DNA from: JACCTH01 sp963761985
GTDB lineage: Bacteria; Actinomycetota; Acidimicrobiia; Spongiisociales; ZC4RG35
Direction: 5' to 3'
DNA: 64,000 nucleotides
Assembly: GCA_963761985.1 (NCBI GenBank)
Contig: CAVXIT010000010.1
Coordinates: forward strand, 197,100 to 261,099
The notes beneath the pieces were generated by a model that saw only the letters and a program-made list of their open reading frames with translations, was not told the origin of the DNA and did not search any database. Position numbers and translations under genes: made by a program. How positions within the stretch are numbered: position 1 is the stretch's first letter; the number at the start of each line of letters is the position of its first letter. This document shows, piece by piece, positions 45,266 to 53,456 of the stretch.

Positions 45266-46033
45266 TCAATTTCCGCTGAAGTTGGCGGGGCGTTTCCCGA
45301 TGAAGGCGGCCACTCCTTCGCGGGCGTCCTGGGTCCAAAAGCTGTCGTCGAAGGCCTGGGCTTCGATCTCCATTGCTTCCTGCAGCGGGCGGTTATGACC
45401 CTCGGCGAGCGCCAGCTTGGCTGCAGTCAGAGCCCGCGTTGGTCCCATCGCCCATTCCGCCGCGGCCTGCATGGCTTCGTCGAGAAGCGAATCGGTCGGA
45501 AAGACCCGATCGGCGAGACCGATCGCCAGCGCTTCCTCGGCTCCCACCTGCCGGCCCGAATAGACGATGTCTTTGGCCTTCTGGAAGCCGACTAACCGCT
45601 GCAATCGTTGGGTTCCTCCGGCGCCGGGAATCAGACCGAGCTTGATCTCGGGTTGTCCCACCCGCGCGTCTTCAGCCAAGAAGCGAAAGTCGGCTCCCAT
45701 CGCCAGCTCGAGACCGCCCCCCAAGGCGTAGCCATGAATCGCCGCAATCGTTGGCTTCTCCAAACGGTCGAGGATCCACACAGCTTCGACCAGGCTCGAA
45801 GCGAGCGTCTCTTCGACCCCGCTGTCGTAGGCCTCCTGAAATCCCTTGATGTCGGCCCCTGCGGCAAAGTGTGGGTGACCGGTTACGACCAAGGCACGGA
45901 CGGCGGGATCTTGCGCCAACGTGAACGCTTCCAGCAGGTCCCGCGAGAGTTCGGCCGAAAGAGCATTTACCGGCGGACGGTTGAGACGGACAAGAGCGAC
46001 GGCGCCCTCGATGGAGTATTCGACCAGTTCCAC
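45266..46033 (-). CDS. Enoyl-CoA hydratase/isomerase family protein
   Basis: 255 residues. Crotonase fold with the oxyanion segment HFAAGADIKGFQEAYDSG and both catalytic glutamates in GYALGGGLELAMGADFR and QPEIKLGLIPGAGGTQRL, so hydration of trans-2-enoyl-CoA is plausible. The C-terminal trimerisation helix ends EGVAAFIGKRPANFSGN. GTG start; a TAGATT hexamer lies 6 nt before it. The neighbouring aceK suggests fatty-acid or acetate growth, where beta-oxidation feeds the glyoxylate shunt (inference). Confidence 0.92.
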   Translation of the reverse strand: MELVEYSIEGAVALVRLNRPPVNALSAELSRDLLEAFTLAQDPAVRALVVTGHPHFAAGADIKGFQEAYDSGVEETLASSLVEAVWILDRLEKPTIAAIHGYALGGGLELAMGADFRFLAEDARVGQPEIKLGLIPGAGGTQRLQRLVGFQKAKDIVYSGRQVGAEEALAIGLADRVFPTDSLLDEAMQAAAEWAMGPTRALTAAKLALAEGHNRPLQEAMEIEAQAFDDSFWTQDAREGVAAFIGKRPANFSGN

Positions 46034-46039
46034 AAGTTG

Positions 46040-46045
46040 AATCTA
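46040..46045 (-). promoter_or_regulatory. Putative -10 element of the enoyl-CoA hydratase gene
   Basis: TAGATT on the minus strand, 6 nt before the GTG; leaderless-type spacing, giving this gene its own start separate from aceK. Confidence 0.4.
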
Positions 46046-46056
46046 CTTGGGGAAAT

Positions 46057-47780
46057 TTACCTGGCTCCGGTTAGCCGCTCCTCGTAGGGGAAGATGTCGA
46101 TCAGTTCATGGGCGGCGACTCGCTTCTGCACCTGCAACCACCAGTCGGCCGTGTAGAGATCGCGATGATTGTCGAGGAACACCTTCTTCAATTCGCCATC
46201 GACTCCGAGATATCGAACGAACTCCTCGGGAAAGACGTCGTCCGGCCCGACCCCAAAGGTGGGTTCGTCGCTCATGCTCTCGTCGTCGGGCAAACGGCGA
46301 AACACGCACCGGTCGATCGTGGTCAGCTCGTCGTAGTCGTAGAACACCACCCGGCCGTGGCGGGTGACACCAAAGTTCTTGAGCAATAGATCGCCCGGGA
46401 AGATGCCAGTGGCGCCAAGCTCTTTGATGGCTGCGCCGTAGTCAATGATCGCTGCCGCGGCGAGATCGGCGTCAGCGTCGCGCAAGTAGATGTCGAGGGG
46501 AATCACACGCCGCTCGATGTAGGCATGGCTGATCACCACCTCGTCAGAGCTGACCTGAATATTGCGGCCGCACTCGCTGATGAGTGTCTCGAGCAGCTCC
46601 GGCGAGAATCGGGCGTAGTCGAACTCGAGATGCTCGAACTCCTGCGCATCGACCAGCCGGCCAGCGCGGTCAGCGCGAAATACCAGGCGATAGCGAGCGC
46701 GCACATCGTTACGGGTGGTTCGCTTTGGCGCTGGAAAACGATCCTTGATGACCTTGATCACCACGTCAAAGCCGGGAATCGTGAAGACGACCATCACCAA
46801 ACCGCGGGTACCTCGAGCCAGCGTGAAGCGCTCCCCGGTGCTGCCCAGGTGCGACAGGAGCTCGCGATAGAGGGCGGTCTTGCCATGCTTGTGGTGGCCG
46901 ATGGCGATGTAGAGCTCGGAGAGGCGCTTACGAGGCATTAGCGAGCGCAGAAAGAGGACGAGGTCGTAGGGCCGATCGACGTCGACGTGGAAATACGAGC
47001 GCGTAAATGAGAAAAGGACGGAAACCTGGTTCTCGGTGAGGAGAACGGCGTCGATGTGGCCGCCATCAGAGTTGAGCAGTGCCAGCACCAGAGGCACGAC
47101 ATGCGAGCCGCTGTACAAACGACCGACGAGATAGGCGGCTTTGCCTCGATAGAAGACGGCCTCGACGATGTCGGCCCGGTCGATCACGCGCAGCGCCCCG
47201 CTACGCCGAAGGTGCTCGCCAATGCGGCTCGCGACCTCCATTGCCTCGGCTTCGAGTCGCGGAAACTCCACCCCGAGGTTGGCGTCCTCGATTACCTGCT
47301 CGATCAACCGCGCGATGTCAGTTGGTTGCTCGTAGGAGCGATAGACCCCGCGCTTGGCTTCGAAGGGAGGCGAGTCGAAATCACTGTCGACGAATTCGAT
47401 GTTTTCGTCGACACCGACTGTCGTGAAAACCCTGCGGGATACCGAGTTGAAGAATGTCTCGGCTATCTCCCAGTCGGACCGTTTGGCGATCAGACCCGAG
47501 TAGACCGCTTTCATCAAGGTCCAGATGTGACGATTCTCGATCCGGTCGCCGAGAAGAGTTCCGAGACCCGCGATTGCTTCGCTCACCGCTTGGCCGTAAA
47601 CATCGAAACGCTGACTGGCATCCGCCGCCATCCCCGCCCAGTCGGCCTCGAGGAAGCGGATCCGGGCCCGGCGGGTCACGATCCGATAGCGGTCGCCAAA
47701 ATCGACAAAGGAATCGACGATGACCTTGGCGGCGAGGTTCGACAGCCTCGAATCGCTGAGGATCGGTTAGCCGTGCTCAT
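46057..47780 (-). CDS. aceK: Isocitrate dehydrogenase kinase/phosphatase, one N-terminal frameshift
   Basis: Reversibly phosphorylates isocitrate dehydrogenase, steering carbon between the TCA cycle and the glyoxylate shunt. About 574 residues if repaired, against 578 in E. coli. Regulatory N-terminal half (FLEADWAGMAADASQRFDVY, LIAKRSDWEIAETFFNSVSR); kinase-like half with ATP segment LARGTRGLVMVVFTIPGFDV then VIKVIKDRFPAPKRTT, AYIERRVIPLDIYLR, GIFPGDLLLKNFGVTRHGRV and VFYDYDELTTIDRC. GTG 47679 opens the clean frame, but family sequence (LSDSRLSNLAAKVIVDSFVD) continues upstream to an indel near 47767 that joins ATG 47780 (MSTANR). AceK is best known from Proteobacteria, so its presence here is notable. 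Confidence 0.9.
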
Positions 47781-47804
47781 AGTGAACTCATTCTGCCTGC
47801 GTTT

Positions 47805-47915
47805 CCCCCCCGGAGGGGGAGTGGATGCCGACGTAGGAGGCAGACGAGGGGCGCTTTCTCGCTAACAGTTGCGCCCCCTACCTTCGCTGCCTCAGGTACT
47901 CCCCCCTCCGGGGGG
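47805..47915. repeat. 111-bp imperfect inverted repeat
   Basis: Outer arms CCCCCCCGGAGGGGGAGT (47805-47822) and ACTCCCCCCTCCGGGGGG (47898-47915) are near-perfect reverse complements, and each is itself palindromic. Inner arms GGAGGCAG/CTGCCTC and GGGGCGC/GCGCCCC continue the pairing toward a loop near 47860. It sits between aceK and tRNA-Leu and encodes no evident protein. It could be a bidirectional RNA hairpin or a small palindromic repeat element. Confidence 0.7.
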
Positions 47916-47923
47916 ACGGCGGG

Positions 47924-48004
47924 TGCCCGGGGTGGGACTCGAACCCACACGCCTTTCGGCAAGGTGTTTAAGACCTCTCTGTATACCTGTTCCAGCACCC
48001 GGGC
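47924..48004 (-). tRNA. tRNA-Leu (anticodon UAA)
   Basis: Minus-strand cloverleaf: acceptor GCCCGGG (48004-47998) pairs with CCCGGGC (47931-47925) and the discriminator A is at 47924. D stem CTG/CAG, anticodon stem AGGT/ACCT with loop CTTAAAC (anticodon TAA), class II variable arm GCC-GAAA-GGC, T arm GTGGG-TTCGAGT-CCCAC. The 3' CCA is not encoded (CCC follows). It lies 12 nt after the ppx stop on the same strand. Confidence 0.93.
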
Positions 48005-48016
48005 GGTAAGGAAAGG

Positions 48017-48877
48017 TTAGGAGTCGGTCGCTAAAAGCCCGGCAGTGATGCCGTCGAGCAGGTCGTGCTTGGATACCTCGACCGATGTCGCGCCGACCGC
48101 GGTCATGGCGCCTTCGGCGACAACGGCGCCAGCAAGCATCACCGGAGCCCGGGCCGGGTCGAGGCCGGGAATCCGGGCTGTCTCCTCGAGCGACATTCCC
48201 GCCAGCCGATCGATCCAGGCGCCGACCATCTGGAGGGTCAACGAGTCTGACCCCTGCATCGACGCCAGGCTGGTCCACGTTCCAGCCACACCCAACACCG
48301 GTCCGGCCAGCGGCGTCACGTCGATGAAGGTTTCGGCCACCATCGCCCGAGCCTTGGTCACCTGCTCGATCGAGGCAGGCCGCTCCTTGAGCACCCGATC
48401 GGTCAAACGCACCGACCCGATCTCGTATGACGTTCCCCCTTCCGACGTGACGAACTCCGTCGAACCGCCGCCGATATCGATGACCAGAGGGCTATCGCTT
48501 CGTCCGGCAACCGCACCGGTGTAAGCGAGACGCGCCTCCTCCTCGCCGCTGATCAGCTCGGGCCGGACGCCGAGCGCCAGCTCAGCGCGATCGAAGAACT
48601 GGTCACGGTTGGACGCATCCCGAGCGGCCGAGGTCGCGACGGCTCGGCGTTTGGAAACCTGAGCCTTGTTCATCCGGGCGCCAAACTCCGCCAACGCCAG
48701 CAACGTCCGGTCCATCGCCTCCTCCGAGAGACGTCCGCTCTCATCGACTCCGGTGCCGAGACCCGTGACTCGTTCCCATCGCCCGAGCTCGACCGTGCCG
48801 TCACCGATCTCCTGCACCATCAAAAGGCGCATCGAATTGGTCCCGATGTCGACGGCCGCCACTTTGGGGATGTTCAT
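48017..48877 (-). CDS. ppx: Exopolyphosphatase / GppA-like phosphatase
   Basis: 286 residues of the ASKHA sugar-kinase fold: VAAVDIGTNSMRLLMVQEIG (phosphate 1), AVATSAARDASNRDQFF, LISGEEEARLAYTGAVAG, VIDIGGGSTEFVTSEGG (phosphate 2) and VLGVAGTWTSLASMQ (adenosine-like). This short two-domain form matches actinobacterial Ppx/GppA proteins. Hydrolyses polyphosphate or pppGpp. The start overlaps the DUF501 stop (ATGA); its place after eno-ftsB-DUF501 is conserved in actinobacteria. Confidence 0.93.
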   Translation of the reverse strand: MNIPKVAAVDIGTNSMRLLMVQEIGDGTVELGRWERVTGLGTGVDESGRLSEEAMDRTLLALAEFGARMNKAQVSKRRAVATSAARDASNRDQFFDRAELALGVRPELISGEEEARLAYTGAVAGRSDSPLVIDIGGGSTEFVTSEGGTSYEIGSVRLTDRVLKERPASIEQVTKARAMVAETFIDVTPLAGPVLGVAGTWTSLASMQGSDSLTLQMVGAWIDRLAGMSLEETARIPGLDPARAPVMLAGAVVAEGAMTAVGATSVEVSKHDLLDGITAGLLATDS

Positions 48878-49401
48878 CGCGCTCGACCCAAATTGAGTCT
48901 GGATGGCTCACTCCACTCGGGATTGCGCACCCCGCCGAGGACGCAGGGAATCGGACAGTTGAGCGGCTCGACCTCCACAGCCACCTCGCGCCCGATCGGG
49001 TTCGAGTGGCCGGCAGCGTGATCGGCGTAATGAGCGTGCAGGCATTTCACCCCGCCCTCTGCGCCCGCCACTCCACCGCGTGGACGCCGGGTCGCTTCCG
49101 GAGGCATGAGCTGATCCCGTTCCGACTCATAACGCTGGTGAGCCGAGGCCAGTGCCTGCTCAAACGCCGGGTCGCTGACGCGCCGAGCCTCGAAGCGCTT
49201 GATCTCACCGGCCGATTCCAGGCGGGCCACTCGTTTCACCGCCAAGGGACACGTCAACCAGTACCTGGTGGGAAAGGGAGTGCCATCGTCTAGAAGGGGA
49301 GGAACCTCGATCACCACCGGAAGCCCGAGATGACATTTGACCAGCACCTGCGAATCGGCTCGCAACGGCCGCCCAATCTGGGCAGTGACTTCCTCGTTCA
49401 C
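48874..49401 (-). CDS. DUF501 protein
   Basis: 175 residues from GTG 49401, which overlaps the ftsB stop (GTGA). DUF501 pattern: EVTAQIGRPLRADSQVLVKC, HLGLPVVIEVPPLLDDGTPF then PTRYWLTCPLAVKRVARLES; Cys/His residues in GGVKCLHAHYADHAAGHSNP and PIPCV could bind a metal. Function unknown, but it is a conserved neighbour of ppx and eno. Confidence 0.9.
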   Translation of the reverse strand: MNEEVTAQIGRPLRADSQVLVKCHLGLPVVIEVPPLLDDGTPFPTRYWLTCPLAVKRVARLESAGEIKRFEARRVSDPAFEQALASAHQRYESERDQLMPPEATRRPRGGVAGAEGGVKCLHAHYADHAAGHSNPIGREVAVEVEPLNCPIPCVLGGVRNPEWSEPSRLNLGRAR

Positions 49402-49781
49402 TCCGCGCTGTCGGCGCCGGTTAGGTAGTTCCAAATCTGTCGCCACCACGGCACATTTTCTTCTGGCACGATTTCGACCACGGGCACACCTGCAGTGGGC
49501 TCCGGAGAGAGAACCACGATCGCTACTTCGCCGGGCATCACGTAGCCGAGCTTCTCCCGCGCCATCCGTTCGATTTCGCCCGGCGTGTTTAAAGCCAGAA
49601 CCTCTTCGGCGAGCAAGCCATTCTCCACCTCCAGCGCGGCCAGTTCTTCTCTCGCTTCATCGAGCCGGGTGCGCTGGTCGATGATCTGGCGGAACGGAAT
49701 GGCGGAGGCGAGAAACGAAATGATCACAAGCGCCAAAGCCAACGTGCCGATCCGCATCGCCACGCGAGTTGCGCGAGTCAA
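49398..49781 (-). CDS. Septum-formation initiator (FtsB/DivIC-like)
   Basis: 127 residues from TTG 49781, which overlaps the enolase stop (TTGA). One membrane helix (ALALVIISFLASAIPF), a coiled coil (IDQRTRLDEAREELAALEVE then NGLLAEEVLALNTPGEIERM) and the conserved AREKLGYVMPGEVAIVV typical of DivIC/FtsB. Bridges early and late divisome proteins at the septum. A later in-frame GTG/ATG could also start it. Confidence 0.9.
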   Translation of the reverse strand: MTRATRVAMRIGTLALALVIISFLASAIPFRQIIDQRTRLDEAREELAALEVENGLLAEEVLALNTPGEIERMAREKLGYVMPGEVAIVVLSPEPTAGVPVVEIVPEENVPWWRQIWNYLTGADSAE

Positions 49782-51064
49782 GTCGAGAACTTCCGGAAGG
49801 TGTCCCAACCCGCATAACGAGCCTCGCTGCCGAGAGCTTCCTCGATCCGCAAGAGCTGGTTGTACTTGGCAGTGCGCTCGCCGCGGGCGGGTGCGCCCGA
49901 TTTGATTTGGCCGGCGTTAGTCGCCACGGCCAGATGGGAGATGAACGAGTCCTCGGTTTCGCCAGAGCGGTGGCTGACCATGCGCGCGTAACTCGCTCGC
50001 TCAGCGGTCTCCATCGTGTGCAGGGTCTCAGACAGAGTCCCGATCTGGTTCACTTTGATCAGGATGGCATTGGCGACTCCATTAGCGATGCCTTTCCGCA
50101 GGATCTCCTCGTTGGTGACAAAGAGGTCGTCGCCCACAAGTTGAATGCGAGCTCCCAGCCGTTCGGTAAGCATCTTCCAGCCGTCCCAGTCATCTTCGGC
50201 CATGCCATCTTCGATCGAGACGAGCGGAAACCCGTCGACTAGACCGGCGAGATAGTCGACCATTTCTTCGGAGCCGATCTCGCGACCGTCGAGGAAGTAC
50301 TGGCCATCCTTGTGGAGCTCACTCGCCGCGACGTCAAGTGCGAGTCCGATCTCTTCGCCGAGCTTGTAGCCCGCGGACTCGACCCCTTCGACCAGCAACT
50401 CCAACGCCGCACGGTTGGTTGCCAGGTTGGGTGCAAAGCCGCCTTCATCTCCGACGTTGGTCGCCAGCCCACGGCCGGCCAGGACCTTGCGCAACGAGTG
50501 ATAGCACTCGACCCCTGCCTGAAGCGCCTCGGCGTACGAGGCGAAGCCGCCTGGGACCAGCATGAATTCCTGAATGTCGACCGAATTGGACGCATGGGCC
50601 CCGCCGTTGAGAACGTTCAAGCACGGCACCGGCAGCACCCGGGCGGTCGGACCGCCCAGATAGCGAAAGAGGGGCAGGCCGGTGGCCGCCGCTGCCGCGC
50701 GGGCCACAGCCAATGAAACCGCCAGAAGGGCATTCGCTCCCAGGCGTGACTTGTCGATGGAACCGTCGAGATCGAGCATCATCTGATCGATGGTCTCCTG
50801 GCGATCGGCCTCGAGACCAACCAGCTGCGGAGTGATCACCGTCCGAATGTGATCGAGCGCCTGAGACACACCCTTGCCGTGATATCTGCTCCCACCGTCT
50901 CGCAGCTCGATTGCTTCGCGCGCTCCAGTTGATGCGCCCGAAGGCACCGCGGCACGGCCAAAACCTCCGCCGACCAGGAATACCTCCGCCTCTACGGTTG
51001 GATTGCCGCGGGAGTCGAGAATCTCGCGCGCCTTGATGTCGAGGATGTGATTGGGACGCGACAT
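49778..51064 (-). CDS. eno: Enolase
   Basis: 428 residues. Converts 2-phosphoglycerate to phosphoenolpyruvate. IKAREILDSRGNPTVEAEVF, loop VPSGASTGAREAIELRD, VLNGGAHASNSVDIQEFMLV, metal ligands in ALDVAASE, SIEDGMAEDDWDGW and VGDDLFVTN, catalytic Lys in ILIKVNQIGTLSETL, and SHRSGETEDSFISHLAV. Ends before the ftsB TTG. Confidence 0.98.
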   Translation of the reverse strand: MSRPNHILDIKAREILDSRGNPTVEAEVFLVGGGFGRAAVPSGASTGAREAIELRDGGSRYHGKGVSQALDHIRTVITPQLVGLEADRQETIDQMMLDLDGSIDKSRLGANALLAVSLAVARAAAAATGLPLFRYLGGPTARVLPVPCLNVLNGGAHASNSVDIQEFMLVPGGFASYAEALQAGVECYHSLRKVLAGRGLATNVGDEGGFAPNLATNRAALELLVEGVESAGYKLGEEIGLALDVAASELHKDGQYFLDGREIGSEEMVDYLAGLVDGFPLVSIEDGMAEDDWDGWKMLTERLGARIQLVGDDLFVTNEEILRKGIANGVANAILIKVNQIGTLSETLHTMETAERASYARMVSHRSGETEDSFISHLAVATNAGQIKSGAPARGERTAKYNQLLRIEEALGSEARYAGWDTFRKFST

Positions 51065-51083
51065 GAGCCGGTTACGTTAACGG

Positions 51084-52490
51084 TCAGGGTCGCGTGGACC
51101 GTTTCGCCGCTTCCCACCGAGCGTCGAGCTCAGCCAGGCTGAGACCGCTGAGGGGCCCTTCTTGCTCCATCGCTTCGAAGCGAGTCACAAATCGATGGAT
51201 GCTTCCCGTGAGGGCCAGCTCGGGGTCGACCTGGAGATGCCGGGCAAGATTGACGACTGCAAAGAGGAGATCACCGATCTCAGCTGCGGCGGAATCGTGA
51301 TCAGGCATCGACTCCTCGACCTCGCGCAGTTCCTCAGCGACCTTTTCCAATACCGGCTTTGCGTCCGGCCAGTCGAACCCCACGGCCGCCGCCTTGCGCT
51401 GCAGCTTGGCAGCGCGTTCAAGCGCGGGCATGCCGGCCGAGACCCCGGACAGTGTTTCTGAGGACTCACCCCCTCGTTCGGCCGCCTTGATTTCTTCCCA
51501 GTTCGTCTTCACCTCTTCTGCGGTCTCAGCAACGACCCGTTCAGATGATTTGGCAAAAATATGCGGGTGTCGGCGGACCAGTTTCAGCCGCAGATTCTCG
51601 GCGACGTCCTCGATCCCGAATCCGCCGTCTTCGGCCGAGATCTCGCTGTGGAAAAGGACCTGAAGGAGAACGTCACCGAGCTCGTCTTCGATCGCGCCCT
51701 CGTTCCCGGAGGCGATGGCGTCGATCAATTCGTGGGTTTCCTCGATCAGGTTTTTCGCCAGACTCTCGTGGGTTTGCCGCTGATCCCAAGGACACTCGCG
51801 CCGGAGCCGCGCCATCGTTTGGACCACACCGGCGAGACCACCGGGGACCGGGTCGACGAACAACGAGGTGCGATTGCCTGCAAAGCGCGTGTCGATTTGA
51901 GCCAGATCCACCTCCAGGACTTGCTCATCGGGGCCCCCGGCATCGACCACCAACTTGGCCGAGGTTCCTTCTCCTACCACCCGGGCGATCGCCGCACCGG
52001 CATCGGTCAGAACCAGCGGGGAATCGAGATGGGCCACAAGAGTCGGGCCATCGATGAGGAGTGCCGCGGGGAGCGAGGAGCCGTTGATGATTTTGAGCCC
52101 GCGATCGAGCGGGTCGTAGCCGATCACGGCCAGCACCGCATCTACAAACGACTCTCCACCGACTATCTCGACCGCGCTCTGGCGTCGCAATCGAGCAACC
52201 GCGAATTCGCCCACGAGGGGACTTCCCGGCACCGCGTAAATCACCGGTTGCTCGGCGGCGGCGGCAAGCACCCGTTCGACGATGGCGTCGTAGACGGCCT
52301 CGAACTCATCCGCTGCCTGGTAGAGATCGTCGCACGAAACGACTTCTCGCAGGCGAGCTAGCTCAGCTGCCGCCGGATGATCGAGGGTCCGAACGAACAC
52401 CATCCGTTGATCGTCGAGAAGCAGTTCGGTGACTTCTGACGACAAGCGATCGAGCCCGGACGGTCCGAGGCCGACCACACTGATTTGCAT
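51084..52490 (-). CDS. mazG: Tetrapyrrole methylase-fold / MazG NTP pyrophosphohydrolase fusion
   Basis: 468 residues. Residues 1-220 have the tetrapyrrole (corrin/porphyrin) methylase fold (ISVVGLGPSGLDRLS; IYAVPGSPLVGEFAVARLRR), as in Bacillus YabN. Residues about 235-465 are two MazG repeats; the first has ECPWDQRQTHESLAKNLIEE then THELIDAIASG and EDELGDVLLQVLFHSEIS, the second EIGDLLFAVVNLARHL. Expected to hydrolyse non-canonical or excess NTPs. Begins 9 nt after the PPIase stop. Confidence 0.92.
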   Translation of the reverse strand: MQISVVGLGPSGLDRLSSEVTELLLDDQRMVFVRTLDHPAAAELARLREVVSCDDLYQAADEFEAVYDAIVERVLAAAAEQPVIYAVPGSPLVGEFAVARLRRQSAVEIVGGESFVDAVLAVIGYDPLDRGLKIINGSSLPAALLIDGPTLVAHLDSPLVLTDAGAAIARVVGEGTSAKLVVDAGGPDEQVLEVDLAQIDTRFAGNRTSLFVDPVPGGLAGVVQTMARLRRECPWDQRQTHESLAKNLIEETHELIDAIASGNEGAIEDELGDVLLQVLFHSEISAEDGGFGIEDVAENLRLKLVRRHPHIFAKSSERVVAETAEEVKTNWEEIKAAERGGESSETLSGVSAGMPALERAAKLQRKAAAVGFDWPDAKPVLEKVAEELREVEESMPDHDSAAAEIGDLLFAVVNLARHLQVDPELALTGSIHRFVTRFEAMEQEGPLSGLSLAELDARWEAAKRSTRP

Positions 52491-52499
52491 CGTCAGGGC

Positions 52500-53429
52500 C
52501 TAGCTGGTCGGGACCTGCACCTGCGGGGTGGGATCGGTGACCCAGGTGCCGTACTCGGACTCGACGGTGACCTCGGCCGACTTGATCGATTCCAGGATCC
52601 ATGCCGAGACCTCTTCGTTCACCCTTGCGGAGTCGATGTCGGCCCGAATGTCAGCCAGGGAAGGCTCCTCACGCGAAGCGACGAGGATCAAGTGATACCC
52701 GAACTCGCTCTGCACCGGACCGACGGCTTCTCCGATGGGCGCGGTGTAAGCGGCGGCGGCAAATTCGGGCACATAGAGCCCGAGCGATTCGCAACCGAGG
52801 TCGCCGCCGTTGGGACCCGATCCGTCAGTGCTGACTTCTGTCGCAACTGCGGCGAAGTCCTCGCCTCCGTTGATCCGCTCGAGTGCAGCGGACGCCTCTG
52901 CTTCGGTCGGCACGAGGATGTGACTTACGCAAGCGGTCGTGCGAGAAGGCCCATCGGCGGTGAGCAAATTTTCGGCATCGGCGTCGGAGGCTGGCGTGAT
53001 GCTGCCGAGAAACTCGGCGTCGAGGGCGTCCTTGATGACTTGTTGACGTGCGATCACAGTGAGCCGCTCAAGCGGAAGTCCCTGCTGATTGAAGAATTCT
53101 TCGGCCGAAACCCCCTGTGCTGCCTCGATCTGGCCTTCCAGGTCGGCGATCTTCGCCGTCACCTCGTCGTCGGAAGGATCGATCCCGAAATCGGTCTTCG
53201 CTGCCTCGATGATGGCCAGATTGATGATGGCATCGGTGAGATCGGTGGCGAACTGAGCCTTGTCCGCAACCGCGGCGTTGGCATCAGCGTCCAAACGCAT
53301 CATCTGGACCTCGCCGACGGAAATATCGACTCCGTTGACCGTAGCGACCGTCGCCCCTCCCGACCCACCGCCGCCACACGCGGCCAGCGAGAGCACGAAC
53401 AGGACCAGGGAAACGAAGGATTTGCGCAC
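52500..53429 (-). CDS. Parvulin-type peptidyl-prolyl isomerase lipoprotein (PrsA/SurA-like)
   Basis: 309 residues. Lipoprotein signal MRKSFVSLVLFVLSLAAC. SurA N-like chaperone region (VNGVDISVGEVQMMRLDADA, FATDLTDAIINLAIIEAAKT) then a rotamase domain (CVSHILVPTEAEASAALERI, NGGDLGCESLGLYVPEFAAA, PVQSEFGYHLILVASREE). Folds exported proteins at the cell surface. GTG start. It lies between mfd and mazG, where actinobacteria often have a lipoprotein. Confidence 0.9.
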   Translation of the reverse strand: MRKSFVSLVLFVLSLAACGGGGSGGATVATVNGVDISVGEVQMMRLDADANAAVADKAQFATDLTDAIINLAIIEAAKTDFGIDPSDDEVTAKIADLEGQIEAAQGVSAEEFFNQQGLPLERLTVIARQQVIKDALDAEFLGSITPASDADAENLLTADGPSRTTACVSHILVPTEAEASAALERINGGEDFAAVATEVSTDGSGPNGGDLGCESLGLYVPEFAAAAYTAPIGEAVGPVQSEFGYHLILVASREEPSLADIRADIDSARVNEEVSAWILESIKSAEVTVESEYGTWVTDPTPQVQVPTS

Positions 53430-53456
53430 GAGGCAAAGGTTAATCGGGGGGCATGT

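Noticed and set aside
47805..47915. Inverted repeat as a standard intrinsic terminator
   Set aside because: Stems are far longer than usual and no T-run follows on either strand, so it was kept as a repeat of unknown role.
47924..48004. tRNA-Leu as an attachment site for an integrated element
   Set aside because: No integrase, no duplicated 3' tRNA end and only housekeeping genes on both sides.
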